Source: CAZYBO01 sp964645205
GTDB taxonomy: Bacteria; Pseudomonadota; Alphaproteobacteria; Rickettsiales; SXRF01
NCBI GenBank assembly: GCA_964645205.1
Contig: CAZYBO010000003.1
Coordinates: forward strand, 1 to 64,000
DNA: 64,000 nt
Direction of reading: 5' to 3'
Part shown: piece by piece, positions 16,452 to 25,302 of the stretch
Layout of the letters: each line of letters starts with the position of its first letter
Numbering within the stretch: the first letter of the stretch is position 1
Notes under the pieces: model-generated
Told to the model about the DNA's origin: nothing
Seen by the model: the letters and a program-made list of their open reading frames with translations, nothing else
Databases searched by the model: none
Made by a program: the position numbers and the translations under genes

Positions 16452-16806
16452 AGAAGAAAAAATCGGTTCCTCCAAAAGCATTCGCGCACTGAGTTTCTGG
16501 CATGGCGTCACCGCCGCTGCGCTTCGGCAGATGCCTCTCGATCTCTCCGCACGGCAGACGGCGGCATTGCTGCATGTCTATCTGGTACAGCAGCAACACA
16601 GCATCAAAAGTCTTGCCGAAGAGCTGGGCATCTCCAAGCCCGCCATCTGCCGCGCGGTCGACGCGCTGGAAAAGGCCAAATTGGTGAAGCGCTCTCGCGA
16701 CAAGCAAGACAAGCGCAACGTCATCATCCAGCGCACCGTGAAAGGCTCCGTGTTTTTGAGTGAGTTCGCGGATATTATTTTGCAGGTTTCAAAAGAAGCG
16801 GCGTAA
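16444..16806 (+). CDS. MarR-like winged-helix transcriptional regulator
   Basis: The 120-aa protein contains a winged helix: DLSARQTAALLHVYLV, then SIKSLAEELGISKPAICRAVDALEKAKLVKRSRDKQDKRNV, where the recognition helix and the D-x-R-D wing pattern are those of MarR regulators. The protein is short, lacking the long C-terminal dimerisation helix of classical MarR, so dimer form is uncertain. It overlaps the aminopeptidase stop by 8 bp and is followed by a palindromic repeat that may end transcription. Confidence 0.82.
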   Translation: MAKEEKIGSSKSIRALSFWHGVTAAALRQMPLDLSARQTAALLHVYLVQQQHSIKSLAEELGISKPAICRAVDALEKAKLVKRSRDKQDKRNVIIQRTVKGSVFLSEFADIILQVSKEAA

Positions 16807-16813
16807 GTATAAT

Positions 16814-16887
16814 TGTCATCCTGAAAGAGCGAAGCGACTGAAGGATCTGGCGCAAAGAAAGATCCTTCGCTTACGCTCAGGATGACA
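16814..16887. repeat. TGTCATCCTGA palindromic repeat
   Basis: Left arm begins TGTCATCCTGAAAGAGCGAA, right arm ends GCTTACGCTCAGGATGACA. It is the same family as 11029-11097 and sits in an intergenic region after the MarR-like gene. Confidence 0.9.
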
Positions 16888-16934
16888 TCTAAAAAACTAA
16901 CGCTTTTTTAATCCCCTCGGCGTAATGCTTACGC

Positions 16935-17732
16935 ATGCATACCTATTATATAGATGACAACGGACGCAAAGACGGGCCACACGATTTGGTGAGCATCATG
17001 CGCCGCATCCGCAGCGGTAAAATCACGCATGAAACGCTGGTCTATGCCGATGAGCATGCAGCCGCTGCGCCTGCTGGCACCATCCACGACATCGCCCTGT
17101 TCTTCGACCATGACGCCCAGCAAGCCGCCAAAGCCAGCACGTCGTCGCTGTCACTCGGAAAATTACTTTTTTCCGGCTGGCATTTCGTTATCGAGCATAA
17201 TGTGATGACGGTCTATGCGGGCGGCCTCCTGTTGCTGTCGATGATGGCGACGATGGTGTTCACCTCCGTACTCGGCACCCTTCCCGGCCTGATATTCGGC
17301 TGGTGCTTCTTCTTCACGTTCCATAATCTTTATCTCGTGTTCATCCTGCGCATCTACCGCAGGCAACCGATCGGTTCATACTTCATCGGACGAAAACTTT
17401 CCGGCATCTTCGCGACATTGCTATTTACGAGCATTGTACTTGCGCTGATGATCGCCGGCGGTTCGCTGCTTCTTATCATTCCCGGCATCGCGGTGGCGGT
17501 TATGTACGCGTTCGTGCCTTTTCTCATGTTCGATTACCGCTTCGGTGTGGTGGAGTCGATGCACGCGTCACGACTACTTCTGCACAAGCATAAGCGCGGC
17601 TATCTCATGACGCTTTCGCTGCTCATGCTGATGCACCTTGCCTGTGTGCTTCTTATCATCCCTCTACCCCTCACCCTTCCTATGTTTGCGGCGGCCTTAT
17701 CTGCTGTCTACGAGGAACTTTCTGCATCCTGA
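16935..17732 (+). CDS. Membrane protein with N-terminal GYF_2 domain
   Basis: Residues 1-60 (YYIDDNGRKDGPHDLVSIMRRIRSGKI...LVYAD) fit the GYF_2 domain, in which an aromatic residue and a G-P-x-x-L motif form a peptide-binding surface. After a linker come four or more hydrophobic helices (VYAGGLLLLSMMATMVFT, GLIFGWCFFFTFHNLYLVFI, TLLFTSIVLALMIAGGSLLLIIPGIAVAVM, LLMLMHLACVLLIIPLPLT). The P-G-I-A-V-x2-M-Y-x-F-V-P pattern recalls DUF975-like glycerophosphoryl-type membrane proteins. Function is unknown. A good hairpin with a T-rich tail follows. Confidence 0.78.
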   Translation: MHTYYIDDNGRKDGPHDLVSIMRRIRSGKITHETLVYADEHAAAAPAGTIHDIALFFDHDAQQAAKASTSSLSLGKLLFSGWHFVIEHNVMTVYAGGLLLLSMMATMVFTSVLGTLPGLIFGWCFFFTFHNLYLVFILRIYRRQPIGSYFIGRKLSGIFATLLFTSIVLALMIAGGSLLLIIPGIAVAVMYAFVPFLMFDYRFGVVESMHASRLLLHKHKRGYLMTLSLLMLMHLACVLLIIPLPLTLPMFAAALSAVYEELSAS

Positions 17733-17748
17733 GTCGTGTCAAGTATCG

Positions 17749-17781
17749 CGTGCGAAAAAAAATCGCACGGGATATTTTTTC
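17749..17781 (+). terminator. Rho-independent terminator after GYF_2 gene
   Basis: CGTGCGA (17749-17755) and TCGCACG (17763-17769) form a 7-bp stem around an A-loop, followed by GGATATTTTTT. It separates the GYF_2 gene from the flagellar operon. Confidence 0.7.
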
Positions 17782-17843
17782 ATCGCTTGCATTCACCTGG
17801 GAAAGATGTTTTTTATCGCAATGTAGGAAAAATTTTCCCCTCA

Positions 17844-17875
17844 TTAACGGATAAGTAACTTTCTCCCGCTATTCT
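17844..17875 (+). promoter_or_regulatory. Candidate CtrA-type promoter of fliF operon
   Basis: TTAA (17844-17847), 7 bp, then GTAAC (17855-17859) departs at one base from the CtrA consensus TTAA-N7-TTAAC. TATTCT at 17870-17875 could be the -10. CtrA control of fliF is established in Caulobacter; the site here is inferred from the motif alone. Confidence 0.4.
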
Positions 17876-17926
17876 GGCCTTATCCGCACCAAAACGCATA
17901 ATGAAGACCAATAAGGAGCGATACGA

Positions 17927-19576
17927 ATGAGCACAATGGGCAGCAGCTTGATGGGTTTGGGCAAAGGCAGGCTGGTCACGTTGCTGGTCATGGCGATTGC
18001 TTCCATCGCGCTGTTCACCTGGCTGGCGTTCCGTCTTTCCGAAGCCAATATGGTGCCGCTCTATACTAATCTGGCGCTCGACGACAGTTCAAAACTGATC
18101 GCCGAACTTGAAAAAACCAGCACACCCTATCAACTCGTCGCCAACGGCACGCAGATCATGGTGCCCGCCGATCGCGTGCTGCGTCTGCGCATGTCGATGG
18201 CGCAGCAAGGGTTGCCGTCCGGCGGTTCGGTAGTGGGTTATGAAATTTTCGACCGCGAGGAAGCATTCGGAAGCTCCAATTTCGTCATGAACATAAATAT
18301 GGTGCGCGCGCTTGAAGGAGAGCTTTCGCGCACGATCGGCTCTATCGGCAATGTGGACACCGCGCGCGTGCATCTGGTGATGTCCAAACGCGAATTGTTC
18401 ACACGCGACAAAGAAAAACCCAGCGCCTCAGTCACCGTCAAAATGCGCGGCGGCCATACGCTCGAGCGTTCCGAAGTCATGGCGATCACGCATCTCATCG
18501 CTTCCGCCGTACCCGGCCTTGAAGCCTCGAAAGTTGCGGTGGTAGATAGCCACGGTCGCCTGCTCGCGCGCGGTGACGGCAATGAAGGTCTTGATGCCGC
18601 TGCCAGCAATGTGCTGGAATATCGTGTAGCATATGAGAACCGTACGCAGCAGGTGGTGGAAGACCTGCTGGAAAAAGTAGTTGGCCCAGGCAAAGTGCGT
18701 GCACAAGTGGCCGCCGACATCAATTTCGACCGCGTGGTAACGAACTCCGAAAAATACGATCCTGATGGACAGGTGGCACGCTCCACGCAATCGAGCAGCG
18801 AAAGCGAGAAAGCGCAAGACAAGGCAGGTAAGGATAACGTGTCGGTAGCCAACAATCTTCCGCAGGCAGCCGCAGGCGAAGAGGGCGGCAACACCAGCAA
18901 CCGCGACACCGATCAGTCGAACGAAACCGTCAATTACGAAATTTCCAAAACCGTTCAGAACCATATTAAAGAAGGCGGCACCGTCAATAAAGTATCCGTG
19001 GCCGTGCTGGTGGACGGCAATTACACCGCCGACGAAGAGGGCAAGGAAACCTACGCGCCGCGCAGCGAAGACGAGTTGAAGCAACTTAAGACGCTGATCG
19101 CGTCCGCCATAGGCTTCAATGAAAAGCGCGGCGACACGATCGAAGTGGTCAATATGCGCTTCATGCAAGAAGCGGATAAAGACGAAGGAGAATCGTTCTT
19201 CCAGCGCTTCAAGATCGAAGTACAGGGCATCGTGCAGACGCTCATCATCGGCGTGGTCGCTATCCTCGCGATCCTGCTGGTATTGCGCCCTGCTATCATG
19301 CAGCTTATCCGCCAGGCGCAAACGCCGAGCGACCGCGTATCGTCTGAGCTGGCCGCTATCGAAGGCCCGGCGGGTGCTGTGGCAGGCCGCCTCCCCGCAG
19401 CGGCGGGCGGTGCTCCGACAGCCGGCGGCGGTGGTGGCGGAGAGAATGAACTGATGATTGACGTGGCGAATATCAAAGGCGGCATGAAATCGTCGTCGAT
19501 GAACAAGATCACCGAAATCGTCGATAAATATCCCGAAGAAACCATGGGCGTACTGCGCCAGTGGGTCTCGAAATAA
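17927..19576 (+). CDS. fliF: Flagellar MS-ring protein FliF
   Basis: FliF forms the inner-membrane MS ring and houses the export gate. The 549-aa product has an N-terminal transmembrane helix (LVTLLVMAIASIALFTWLA), the secretin-like ring-building region with EANMVPLYTNLALDDSSKL and NFVMNINMVRALEGELSRTI, the periplasmic beta-collar region, a second transmembrane helix (VQTLIIGVVAILAILLVL) and a C-terminal FliG-binding tail ending MGVLRQWVSK. A Gly/Ala/Pro-rich linker precedes the tail. The ribosome site AAGGAG lies 8 bp upstream. It is the first gene of the operon. Confidence 0.95.
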   Translation: MSTMGSSLMGLGKGRLVTLLVMAIASIALFTWLAFRLSEANMVPLYTNLALDDSSKLIAELEKTSTPYQLVANGTQIMVPADRVLRLRMSMAQQGLPSGGSVVGYEIFDREEAFGSSNFVMNINMVRALEGELSRTIGSIGNVDTARVHLVMSKRELFTRDKEKPSASVTVKMRGGHTLERSEVMAITHLIASAVPGLEASKVAVVDSHGRLLARGDGNEGLDAAASNVLEYRVAYENRTQQVVEDLLEKVVGPGKVRAQVAADINFDRVVTNSEKYDPDGQVARSTQSSSESEKAQDKAGKDNVSVANNLPQAAAGEEGGNTSNRDTDQSNETVNYEISKTVQNHIKEGGTVNKVSVAVLVDGNYTADEEGKETYAPRSEDELKQLKTLIASAIGFNEKRGDTIEVVNMRFMQEADKDEGESFFQRFKIEVQGIVQTLIIGVVAILAILLVLRPAIMQLIRQAQTPSDRVSSELAAIEGPAGAVAGRLPAAAGGAPTAGGGGGGENELMIDVANIKGGMKSSSMNKITEIVDKYPEETMGVLRQWVSK

Positions 19577-19592
19577 CCGATAAGGCAGGACT

Positions 19593-20627
19593 ATGGCGCC
19601 CCCACCTAAAGCAGATTCAAAAGAAGATTATCGCAAGCTGAGCGGCATCCAGAAAGCCGCCATGTTCCTCATCGCCATCGGCGAAGAAACGGCGATCAAG
19701 CTGTTTTCCATGATGGAGGACGATGAAATTCGTGAAATCTCCAACATCATGTCGAGCTTAGGTCAGGTCAATTCCGACACGGTGGAACGGCTGTTCGGGG
19801 AATTCGCCGAGCAGGTATCGGCCAGCGGCGCGGTGGTGGGTAACTACGATTCCACCGAACGATTGCTGGTGAAAGCACTTGGCAAAGGCCGCGTGGACGC
19901 GATCATGGAAGAAATACGCGGCCCTGCTGGTCGTACGACGTGGGACAAGCTCGGCAACGTGTCTGAAGAAATCCTCGCCAACTTCCTCAAGAACGAATAC
20001 CCGCAAACCATCGCGGTGGTGCTGTCGAAAATCAAATCCGACCATGCGGCGCGCGTACTGATGAATCTGCCGGAAGATCTGAGTATCGAGGTCATCATGC
20101 GCATGCTTTCTATGGAAGCGGTGAAGAAAGATGTGATGGACGGTATCGAAAAAACGCTGCGCATGGAATTCATGAACAACCTCGCCAAACGCCAGACGCG
20201 CGACAGTCACGAATTACTCGCGGAAATCTTCAACAATTTCGACCGCAACGCCGAATCGAAATTCATGGGCAAGCTGGAAGAACGCAGCGCAGAGGCCGCC
20301 GAACGCGTGCGCGCCCTCATGTTCACCTTTGAAGACCTTGCCAAAATCGACAAGTCCGGCATCCAGACCCTCCTGCGTGGCGTGGACAAGGACAAACTCG
20401 GCATCGCACTCAAAGGCGCGTCGGATACGATCAAGGAAATGTTCTTCAGCAATATGTCGGAACGCGCCGCCAAAATCCTCAAGGAAGATATGGAATCCAT
20501 GGGGCCTGTGCGCATCAAAGACGTCGACGAAGCCCAGATGCACGTGGTTACCATCGCCAAGGATCTCGCGGGCAAGGGCGAAATTTCCATCACCAGCGAT
20601 AATGCTGAGGATCAGTTGATTTATTAG
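19593..20627 (+). CDS. fliG: Flagellar motor switch protein FliG
   Basis: FliG is the rotor protein that binds FliF and interacts with the stator. The 344-aa product has the FliG_N region (LSGIQKAAMFLIAIGEETAIKLF), the FliG_M region with the EHPQ-type loop as NEYPQTIAVVLSKIK, and FliG_C with MFTFEDLAKIDKSGIQTLLR, the charged torque helix. It follows fliF by 16 bp. Confidence 0.97.
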   Translation: MAPPPKADSKEDYRKLSGIQKAAMFLIAIGEETAIKLFSMMEDDEIREISNIMSSLGQVNSDTVERLFGEFAEQVSASGAVVGNYDSTERLLVKALGKGRVDAIMEEIRGPAGRTTWDKLGNVSEEILANFLKNEYPQTIAVVLSKIKSDHAARVLMNLPEDLSIEVIMRMLSMEAVKKDVMDGIEKTLRMEFMNNLAKRQTRDSHELLAEIFNNFDRNAESKFMGKLEERSAEAAERVRALMFTFEDLAKIDKSGIQTLLRGVDKDKLGIALKGASDTIKEMFFSNMSERAAKILKEDMESMGPVRIKDVDEAQMHVVTIAKDLAGKGEISITSDNAEDQLIY

Positions 20628-20631
20628 GGTT

Positions 20632-21408
20632 ATGAACACATCCGTTCGGGTTGAACCATTTACGCTACGCGAATTCGACGGCAGCATCGCCGTGCGCAAA
20701 GCCGCGGGCAACAAACCGTTCTCGAATCTCAGCAAACGCAAGGACGAAGCACCGCCACCACCACCGCCACCGCCTAGTTTCAGCGAGGAGCAACTCAAGG
20801 CCGCCGAGCGCGAGAGCTATAAAAAAGGATTCCTAGAAGGCGTGCAGGAAGGCCGCAACCAGCAACTGAACGAGCAGGGCGCAATCGAGCGGCAACTGGC
20901 GATCACGGTCGAACGTTTCGCGGCTACCGTTTCCCCCCTGCTATCGGATTACCGCGAAGTGGTGCTGCGCATGCGGCAGGATATGCCAAAAATTGCGCTG
21001 TGCGTAGCGCGCAAAGCCGCAGGCAGTTCGCTCGCCGCCAACGCGCAGGCGGTGGTGGATGAAATTTCCCAGCGCTGCGTGGAAATCATGATCGGCGAGC
21101 CGAAGCTCGTGGTCACCGTGCATGAAACCCTGAAAGACGCTCTGAAAGCCAATCTTGATGCGTTGGCGGCGCGCCTGCAATCGGCGGCGGAAATCGTGGT
21201 GGCGGGCGATGCCACGATACCCGAAGCCGATTGCCGCATTGAATGGAAACACGGCGCATTCGCGCGCGACAGTAAACAGCTCTGGGCGGCGCTCGAACAG
21301 GCTATTGACAATATGGTCGCTTCCGAGAAACATCAGGCGGAAGCGCAACTGGCAACCGTGCAGGCGGAAATCACCGCACGCGAAACATCCACTGAACCAA
21401 AGGAGTAA
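20632..21408 (+). CDS. fliH: Flagellar export regulator FliH
   Basis: FliH binds and restrains the FliI ATPase. The 258-aa product has an N-terminal disordered region with a run of nine prolines near residue 42, then a coiled coil with GxxxG-like repeats (KGFLEGVQEGRNQQL) and the C-terminal V-ATPase E-subunit-like domain (LVVTVHETLKDALKANLDAL; DCRIEWKHGAFARDS). It lies 4 bp after fliG and 3 bp before fliN. The N-terminal 60 residues are unusually basic for the family. Confidence 0.87.
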   Translation: MNTSVRVEPFTLREFDGSIAVRKAAGNKPFSNLSKRKDEAPPPPPPPPSFSEEQLKAAERESYKKGFLEGVQEGRNQQLNEQGAIERQLAITVERFAATVSPLLSDYREVVLRMRQDMPKIALCVARKAAGSSLAANAQAVVDEISQRCVEIMIGEPKLVVTVHETLKDALKANLDALAARLQSAAEIVVAGDATIPEADCRIEWKHGAFARDSKQLWAALEQAIDNMVASEKHQAEAQLATVQAEITARETSTEPKE

Positions 21409-21411
21409 CCC

Positions 21412-21717
21412 ATGGCCGATGCAGCAGCTACCGTCGAGAATAAAGGTCTATCCGAAGCCGCCAGCGCGGACAATATGAGCCTGGAAACGGTTTACGACAT
21501 TCCCGTGCAGATCACGGTAGTGCTCGGAAAAACCAGCATGCAGGTCAACCAGCTCCTCAAGCTGGGACGCGGGGCGGTCATCGAACTGGATAAAAAAGTC
21601 GGCGAACCGATCGATATTTTCGTGAACAACCGTCTGGTCGCACGCGGCGAAGTGGTGGTGGTTGAAGAACGTATCGGTGTGACGATGACGGAAATTATCA
21701 AGGCAGAGAAGCATTAA
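21412..21717 (+). CDS. fliN: Flagellar motor switch protein FliN
   Basis: FliN is the C-ring component that forms a ring with FliM. The 101-aa product has the SpoA domain: YDIPVQITVVLGKTSMQVNQLLKLGRGAVIELDKKVGEPIDIFVNNRLVARGEVVVVEERIGV, ending TEIIKAEKH. The GGAGTAACC site lies just upstream. No fliM is present in this window. Confidence 0.96.
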   Translation: MADAAATVENKGLSEAASADNMSLETVYDIPVQITVVLGKTSMQVNQLLKLGRGAVIELDKKVGEPIDIFVNNRLVARGEVVVVEERIGVTMTEIIKAEKH

Positions 21718-21726
21718 GGCGTGGCA

Positions 21727-21801
21727 AACGTGGCGCGTGATAATCGTGATAACCGTATATCAGCACGACTAACACGATCGCCACGTACCACGATCATCAC
21801 G
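21727..21801. repeat. Inverted repeat between fliN and flbD
   Basis: CGTGATAATCGT (21736-21747) pairs with ACGATCATCACG (21790-21801) with one mismatch, and CGTGGCG pairs with CGCCACG inside it. The repeat lies in the only sizeable gap of the operon. It could be a processing hairpin or an operator; I found no second copy. Confidence 0.5.
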
Positions 21802-21810
21802 GAGTAAACC

Positions 21811-23151
21811 ATGCGACTACTGATTATAGGCGACCTCTACGGACAAATCGGCGCGGCCAGCTCGATTGCGCGGTCACGCGGGGCAAAGGTTGCGCACGTT
21901 GCCGATATTGAAGCGGCAATGGAATCGCTGCGAGGCGGCAATGGCGCTGATCTCGTGATGATCGAAGTGCGTGAGGACATTGAGAAGCTGGTGACGCTGC
22001 TGATGCGCGAACGCTTCAATCTGCCGGTTGTTGCGTGCGGCATCAAAAATGACAAAGACCTCGCAGTGAAAGCCATTAAATCCGGCGCGAAGGAATATAT
22101 TCCCCTGCCGCCCGACGCGGAGCTGATCGCCGCCGTGCTGGAGGCCATCGTCGAAGAAGCAAAATCACTGATTTATACGTCGGCCGCTATGGGCAAAACC
22201 ATCGCCCTCGCCGACCAGATCGCGCCAAGCGATGCAAGTATCCTGATCACCGGTGAATCGGGAACCGGCAAGGAAGTCATCGCGCGCTACATCCATAAGA
22301 AAAGCAAACGTTCCGGCAATACGATGGTGTCGGTCAACTGCGCTGCGATCCCCGAAAACCTGCTGGAAGCAGAGCTTTTCGGCCATGAGAAAGGCGCGTT
22401 TACAGGCGCGGTGGCACGGCGTATTGGCAAGTTTGAAGAAGCGGATGGCGGCACGATACTGCTCGATGAAATCAGCGAAATGGACATGCGCCTGCAATCG
22501 AAACTTTTACGCGTGCTGCAGGAACGCGAGGTGGATCGTATCGGCGGCAGCAAGCCGGTAAAGGTCAATATCCGCGTGCTCGCCACCTCCAATCGCAATA
22601 TGCAGGACGAAGTGAAAAAAGGCACGTTCCGCGAAGACCTGTATTTCCGCCTGAACGTGATTTCGCTGCACATGCCTGCCCTGCGCGAACGCCCGGACGA
22701 CATCGCACCGCTGGCCGAGCATTTCATCGAGAAATATTCCAAGGCTAACGGCATCGATAAACGCAAGCTGTCGGCAGCAGCCCTTGCCAAGCTCACGCAG
22801 TACCGCTGGCCGGGCAATGTTCGCGAGTTAGAAAACACCATGCACCGCACGGTGCTGCTGGCCACCGGCAGTGAGATCGAGCCAGATGCCATCGGCGTGC
22901 AGGCCGCTACCGATAATGTGCTTCCCATGCAGCCTGCCGCGCCAAAACCGGTGGCTGGCGGTGGACTGGTAGGACGTACGGTCGATTCGGTGGAGCAGGA
23001 GTTGATTATCGACACGCTGAACTATTGCCTCGGCAACCGCACCCATGCGGCTAATATCCTTGGTATCTCCATCCGCACACTGCGCAATAAACTTAAAACC
23101 TACGGCGAACAGGGCGCGGCGATTCCACCGCCGCCGACCGGTACGGAGTAA
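21811..23151 (+). CDS. flbD: Sigma-54-dependent flagellar regulator FlbD
   Basis: FlbD activates sigma-54 class II/III flagellar promoters and represses early ones. The 446-aa product has a degenerate receiver domain (residues 1-110, lacking the normal phospho-acceptor region), an AAA+ domain with Walker A GESGTGKE (about 148) and the sigma-54 contact motif GAFTGA (195-200), and a C-terminal Fis-type helix-turn-helix (NRTHAANILGISIRTLRNKLK). Its place inside the flagellar operon and the atypical receiver fit FlbD rather than a two-component NtrC paralogue. Confidence 0.92.
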   Translation: MRLLIIGDLYGQIGAASSIARSRGAKVAHVADIEAAMESLRGGNGADLVMIEVREDIEKLVTLLMRERFNLPVVACGIKNDKDLAVKAIKSGAKEYIPLPPDAELIAAVLEAIVEEAKSLIYTSAAMGKTIALADQIAPSDASILITGESGTGKEVIARYIHKKSKRSGNTMVSVNCAAIPENLLEAELFGHEKGAFTGAVARRIGKFEEADGGTILLDEISEMDMRLQSKLLRVLQEREVDRIGGSKPVKVNIRVLATSNRNMQDEVKKGTFREDLYFRLNVISLHMPALRERPDDIAPLAEHFIEKYSKANGIDKRKLSAAALAKLTQYRWPGNVRELENTMHRTVLLATGSEIEPDAIGVQAATDNVLPMQPAAPKPVAGGGLVGRTVDSVEQELIIDTLNYCLGNRTHAANILGISIRTLRNKLKTYGEQGAAIPPPPTGTE

Positions 23152-23154
23152 ATC

Positions 23155-25302
23155 ATGGCTGAGGCTCCCGCCACCGCTTCACCGATCGGCTTCAATCTTC
23201 CAACGCTGCTAATGGTGGGCAAACGGCGCGACATTTTCTTCGCGTTGGGCATCATCACCATTCTGGTAGTGCTGATCCTGCCGCTGCCGCCGTTTTTGCT
23301 CGATTTTTTCCTCGGCATCTCGCTCACGCTTTCGGTGTTGATCCTGATGGCGGTGCTGTTTGTGGAAAAGCCGCTGCAGCTTAACTCCTTCCCTACCATC
23401 CTGCTAATCGTGACGATGCTGCGGCTATCGCTCAACATCGCCAGTACGCGACTTATCCTCTCGCACGGGCACGAAGGGCCGGGGGCGGCGGGACATGTGA
23501 TCCAGGCGTTCGGCAGCTTCGTGATGGGCGGCGAAGTAGTCATCGGAGCGATTATTTTCGGGATTCTTACCATTATCAATTTTGTGGTGATCACCAAGGG
23601 CTCCGGTCGTATAGCGGAAGTTTCGGCGCGCTTCTCGCTGGATGCGATGCCGGGCAAGCAGATGGCGATTGACGCCGACATGTCCGCCGGCCTTATTACC
23701 GAGGACGTCGCACGCGCACGGCGCAAAGAACTGGAAGACGAAAGCAATTTCTACGGCGCGATGGACGGTGCGAGCAAGTTCGTACGCGGCGATGCGGTAG
23801 CTGGGCTGCTCATCACCTTCATCAATCTCGTGGGCGGCATATTGATCGGGGTGGTAAAAAACGACCTTTCCTTCAGCGACGCCATGCATACCTACACCAT
23901 GCTCACCGTAGGCGACGGTCTGATCACGCAGATCCCGGCGCTAATCGTATCCACCGCAGCCGGTATTCTCGTCACCAAATCCGGCGCAACCGGTTCAGCG
24001 GAAAAGGCGGTGCTAGAACAGCTCGGGCGTTCACCCACGGCGCTTGGCATCACCAGCGCATTCCTCGGCGGGATGGCATTGTTGCCGGGTATTCCGGCCA
24101 TTCCGTTCTTCGCGTTATCGGGGATCAGCGGCTATCTGTGCTGGTATTTATTCAAGCATCCGGAGATATTGCAGCCGGGTGCACCCGGCATGGCTGCGGC
24201 TGGCACACCGGGCGTTAAACAGCTTGAAGGCCCCGCAGGGCAACCGGGTGTGGAAGGCAAAGCGCCGGAAGAACAGCCGGGTGATTTCCTGATGATCGAT
24301 GCGCTGCGGCTGGAGCTGGGCTACGGCCTGCTGCCGCTTATCAACTACCAGAAAGGCCATCGCCTTACCGAGCAAATCAAAGCGCTGCGCAAGCAGATGG
24401 CGCGAGAGCTTGGTTTCGTCATTCCCGCAGTGCGTATTCAGGATAATATGCAGCTGCCGCCGAATACCTATGTCGTCAAGATTAAGGAAATCGAGGCCGC
24501 GCGCGGCGACATCCGCCCCGACATGCTGCTGGTGATGAATCCAAGCGGCAGCAAGGTGACACTGCCCGGCGAGGAAACCACTGAGCCGACCTTCGGCCTG
24601 CCTGCGATGTGGATCACCGAAACGTATCGCGAGGAAGCGCTGTTCCGCAACTACACGGTAGTCGATCCGCCGACGGTCATCACCACGCACATCACCGAGA
24701 TCGTGAAGGACAACATGTCCGAACTGCTTTCCTATGCCGAAACGCAGAAGCTGCTCGACGATCTTGGCAAAACGCAGCAGAAGCTGGTGTCGGAAACCAT
24801 TCCCTCGCAGATTTCCGTGGGCGGCGTGCAGCGCGTGCTGCAGAACCTACTGCGCGAGCAGGTGTCGGTACGCGACCTCTCCACTATTCTCGAAGCCGTA
24901 TCCGAAGCATCGCGCGGCAGTCACAATGTCGGCCATATCACCGAGCATGTTCGTACGCGACTGGCGCGCCAGATCAGCTTCGCCAATACCAATGCCGACG
25001 GCTATATTCCCATCATCGCCATGTCGCCGGGCTGGGAGCAAACCTTTATCGAAGCGCTCACCAGCAACGGCGACGAACGCATGCTCTCGCTCGCCCCCAG
25101 CCGCATTCAGGAATTTATCAGCGCGGTGCGTTCGACCTTCGACAAGTTTGCCATGCAGGGTGAATTGCCGGTATTGCTCACCAGCCCCGTGATCCGCCCG
25201 TATGTGCGTTCGATCATCGAACGCTTCCGCCCTGCGACCGTGGTATTGTCGCAGAATGAAATCTACATGAAGTCGCGGATTAAAACCTTAGGTCAGTTAT
25301 GA
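23155..25302 (+). CDS. flhA: Flagellar export gate protein FlhA
   Basis: FlhA is the export-gate protein that docks chaperone-substrate complexes. The 715-aa product has about eight transmembrane helices in its first half, the FHIPEP signature region (RLSLNIASTRLILSHGHEGPGAAGHVIQAFG; GRIAEVSARFSLDAMPGKQMAID) and the cytoplasmic domain (LRLELGYGLLPLI; EIEAARGDIRPDMLLVMNPSG; ISVGGVQRVLQNLLREQVSVRDLSTILE). A Pro/Gly/Ala-rich linker of about 40 residues joins the two halves. Its stop overlaps the flhF start (ATGA). Confidence 0.97.
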   Translation: MAEAPATASPIGFNLPTLLMVGKRRDIFFALGIITILVVLILPLPPFLLDFFLGISLTLSVLILMAVLFVEKPLQLNSFPTILLIVTMLRLSLNIASTRLILSHGHEGPGAAGHVIQAFGSFVMGGEVVIGAIIFGILTIINFVVITKGSGRIAEVSARFSLDAMPGKQMAIDADMSAGLITEDVARARRKELEDESNFYGAMDGASKFVRGDAVAGLLITFINLVGGILIGVVKNDLSFSDAMHTYTMLTVGDGLITQIPALIVSTAAGILVTKSGATGSAEKAVLEQLGRSPTALGITSAFLGGMALLPGIPAIPFFALSGISGYLCWYLFKHPEILQPGAPGMAAAGTPGVKQLEGPAGQPGVEGKAPEEQPGDFLMIDALRLELGYGLLPLINYQKGHRLTEQIKALRKQMARELGFVIPAVRIQDNMQLPPNTYVVKIKEIEAARGDIRPDMLLVMNPSGSKVTLPGEETTEPTFGLPAMWITETYREEALFRNYTVVDPPTVITTHITEIVKDNMSELLSYAETQKLLDDLGKTQQKLVSETIPSQISVGGVQRVLQNLLREQVSVRDLSTILEAVSEASRGSHNVGHITEHVRTRLARQISFANTNADGYIPIIAMSPGWEQTFIEALTSNGDERMLSLAPSRIQEFISAVRSTFDKFAMQGELPVLLTSPVIRPYVRSIIERFRPATVVLSQNEIYMKSRIKTLGQL

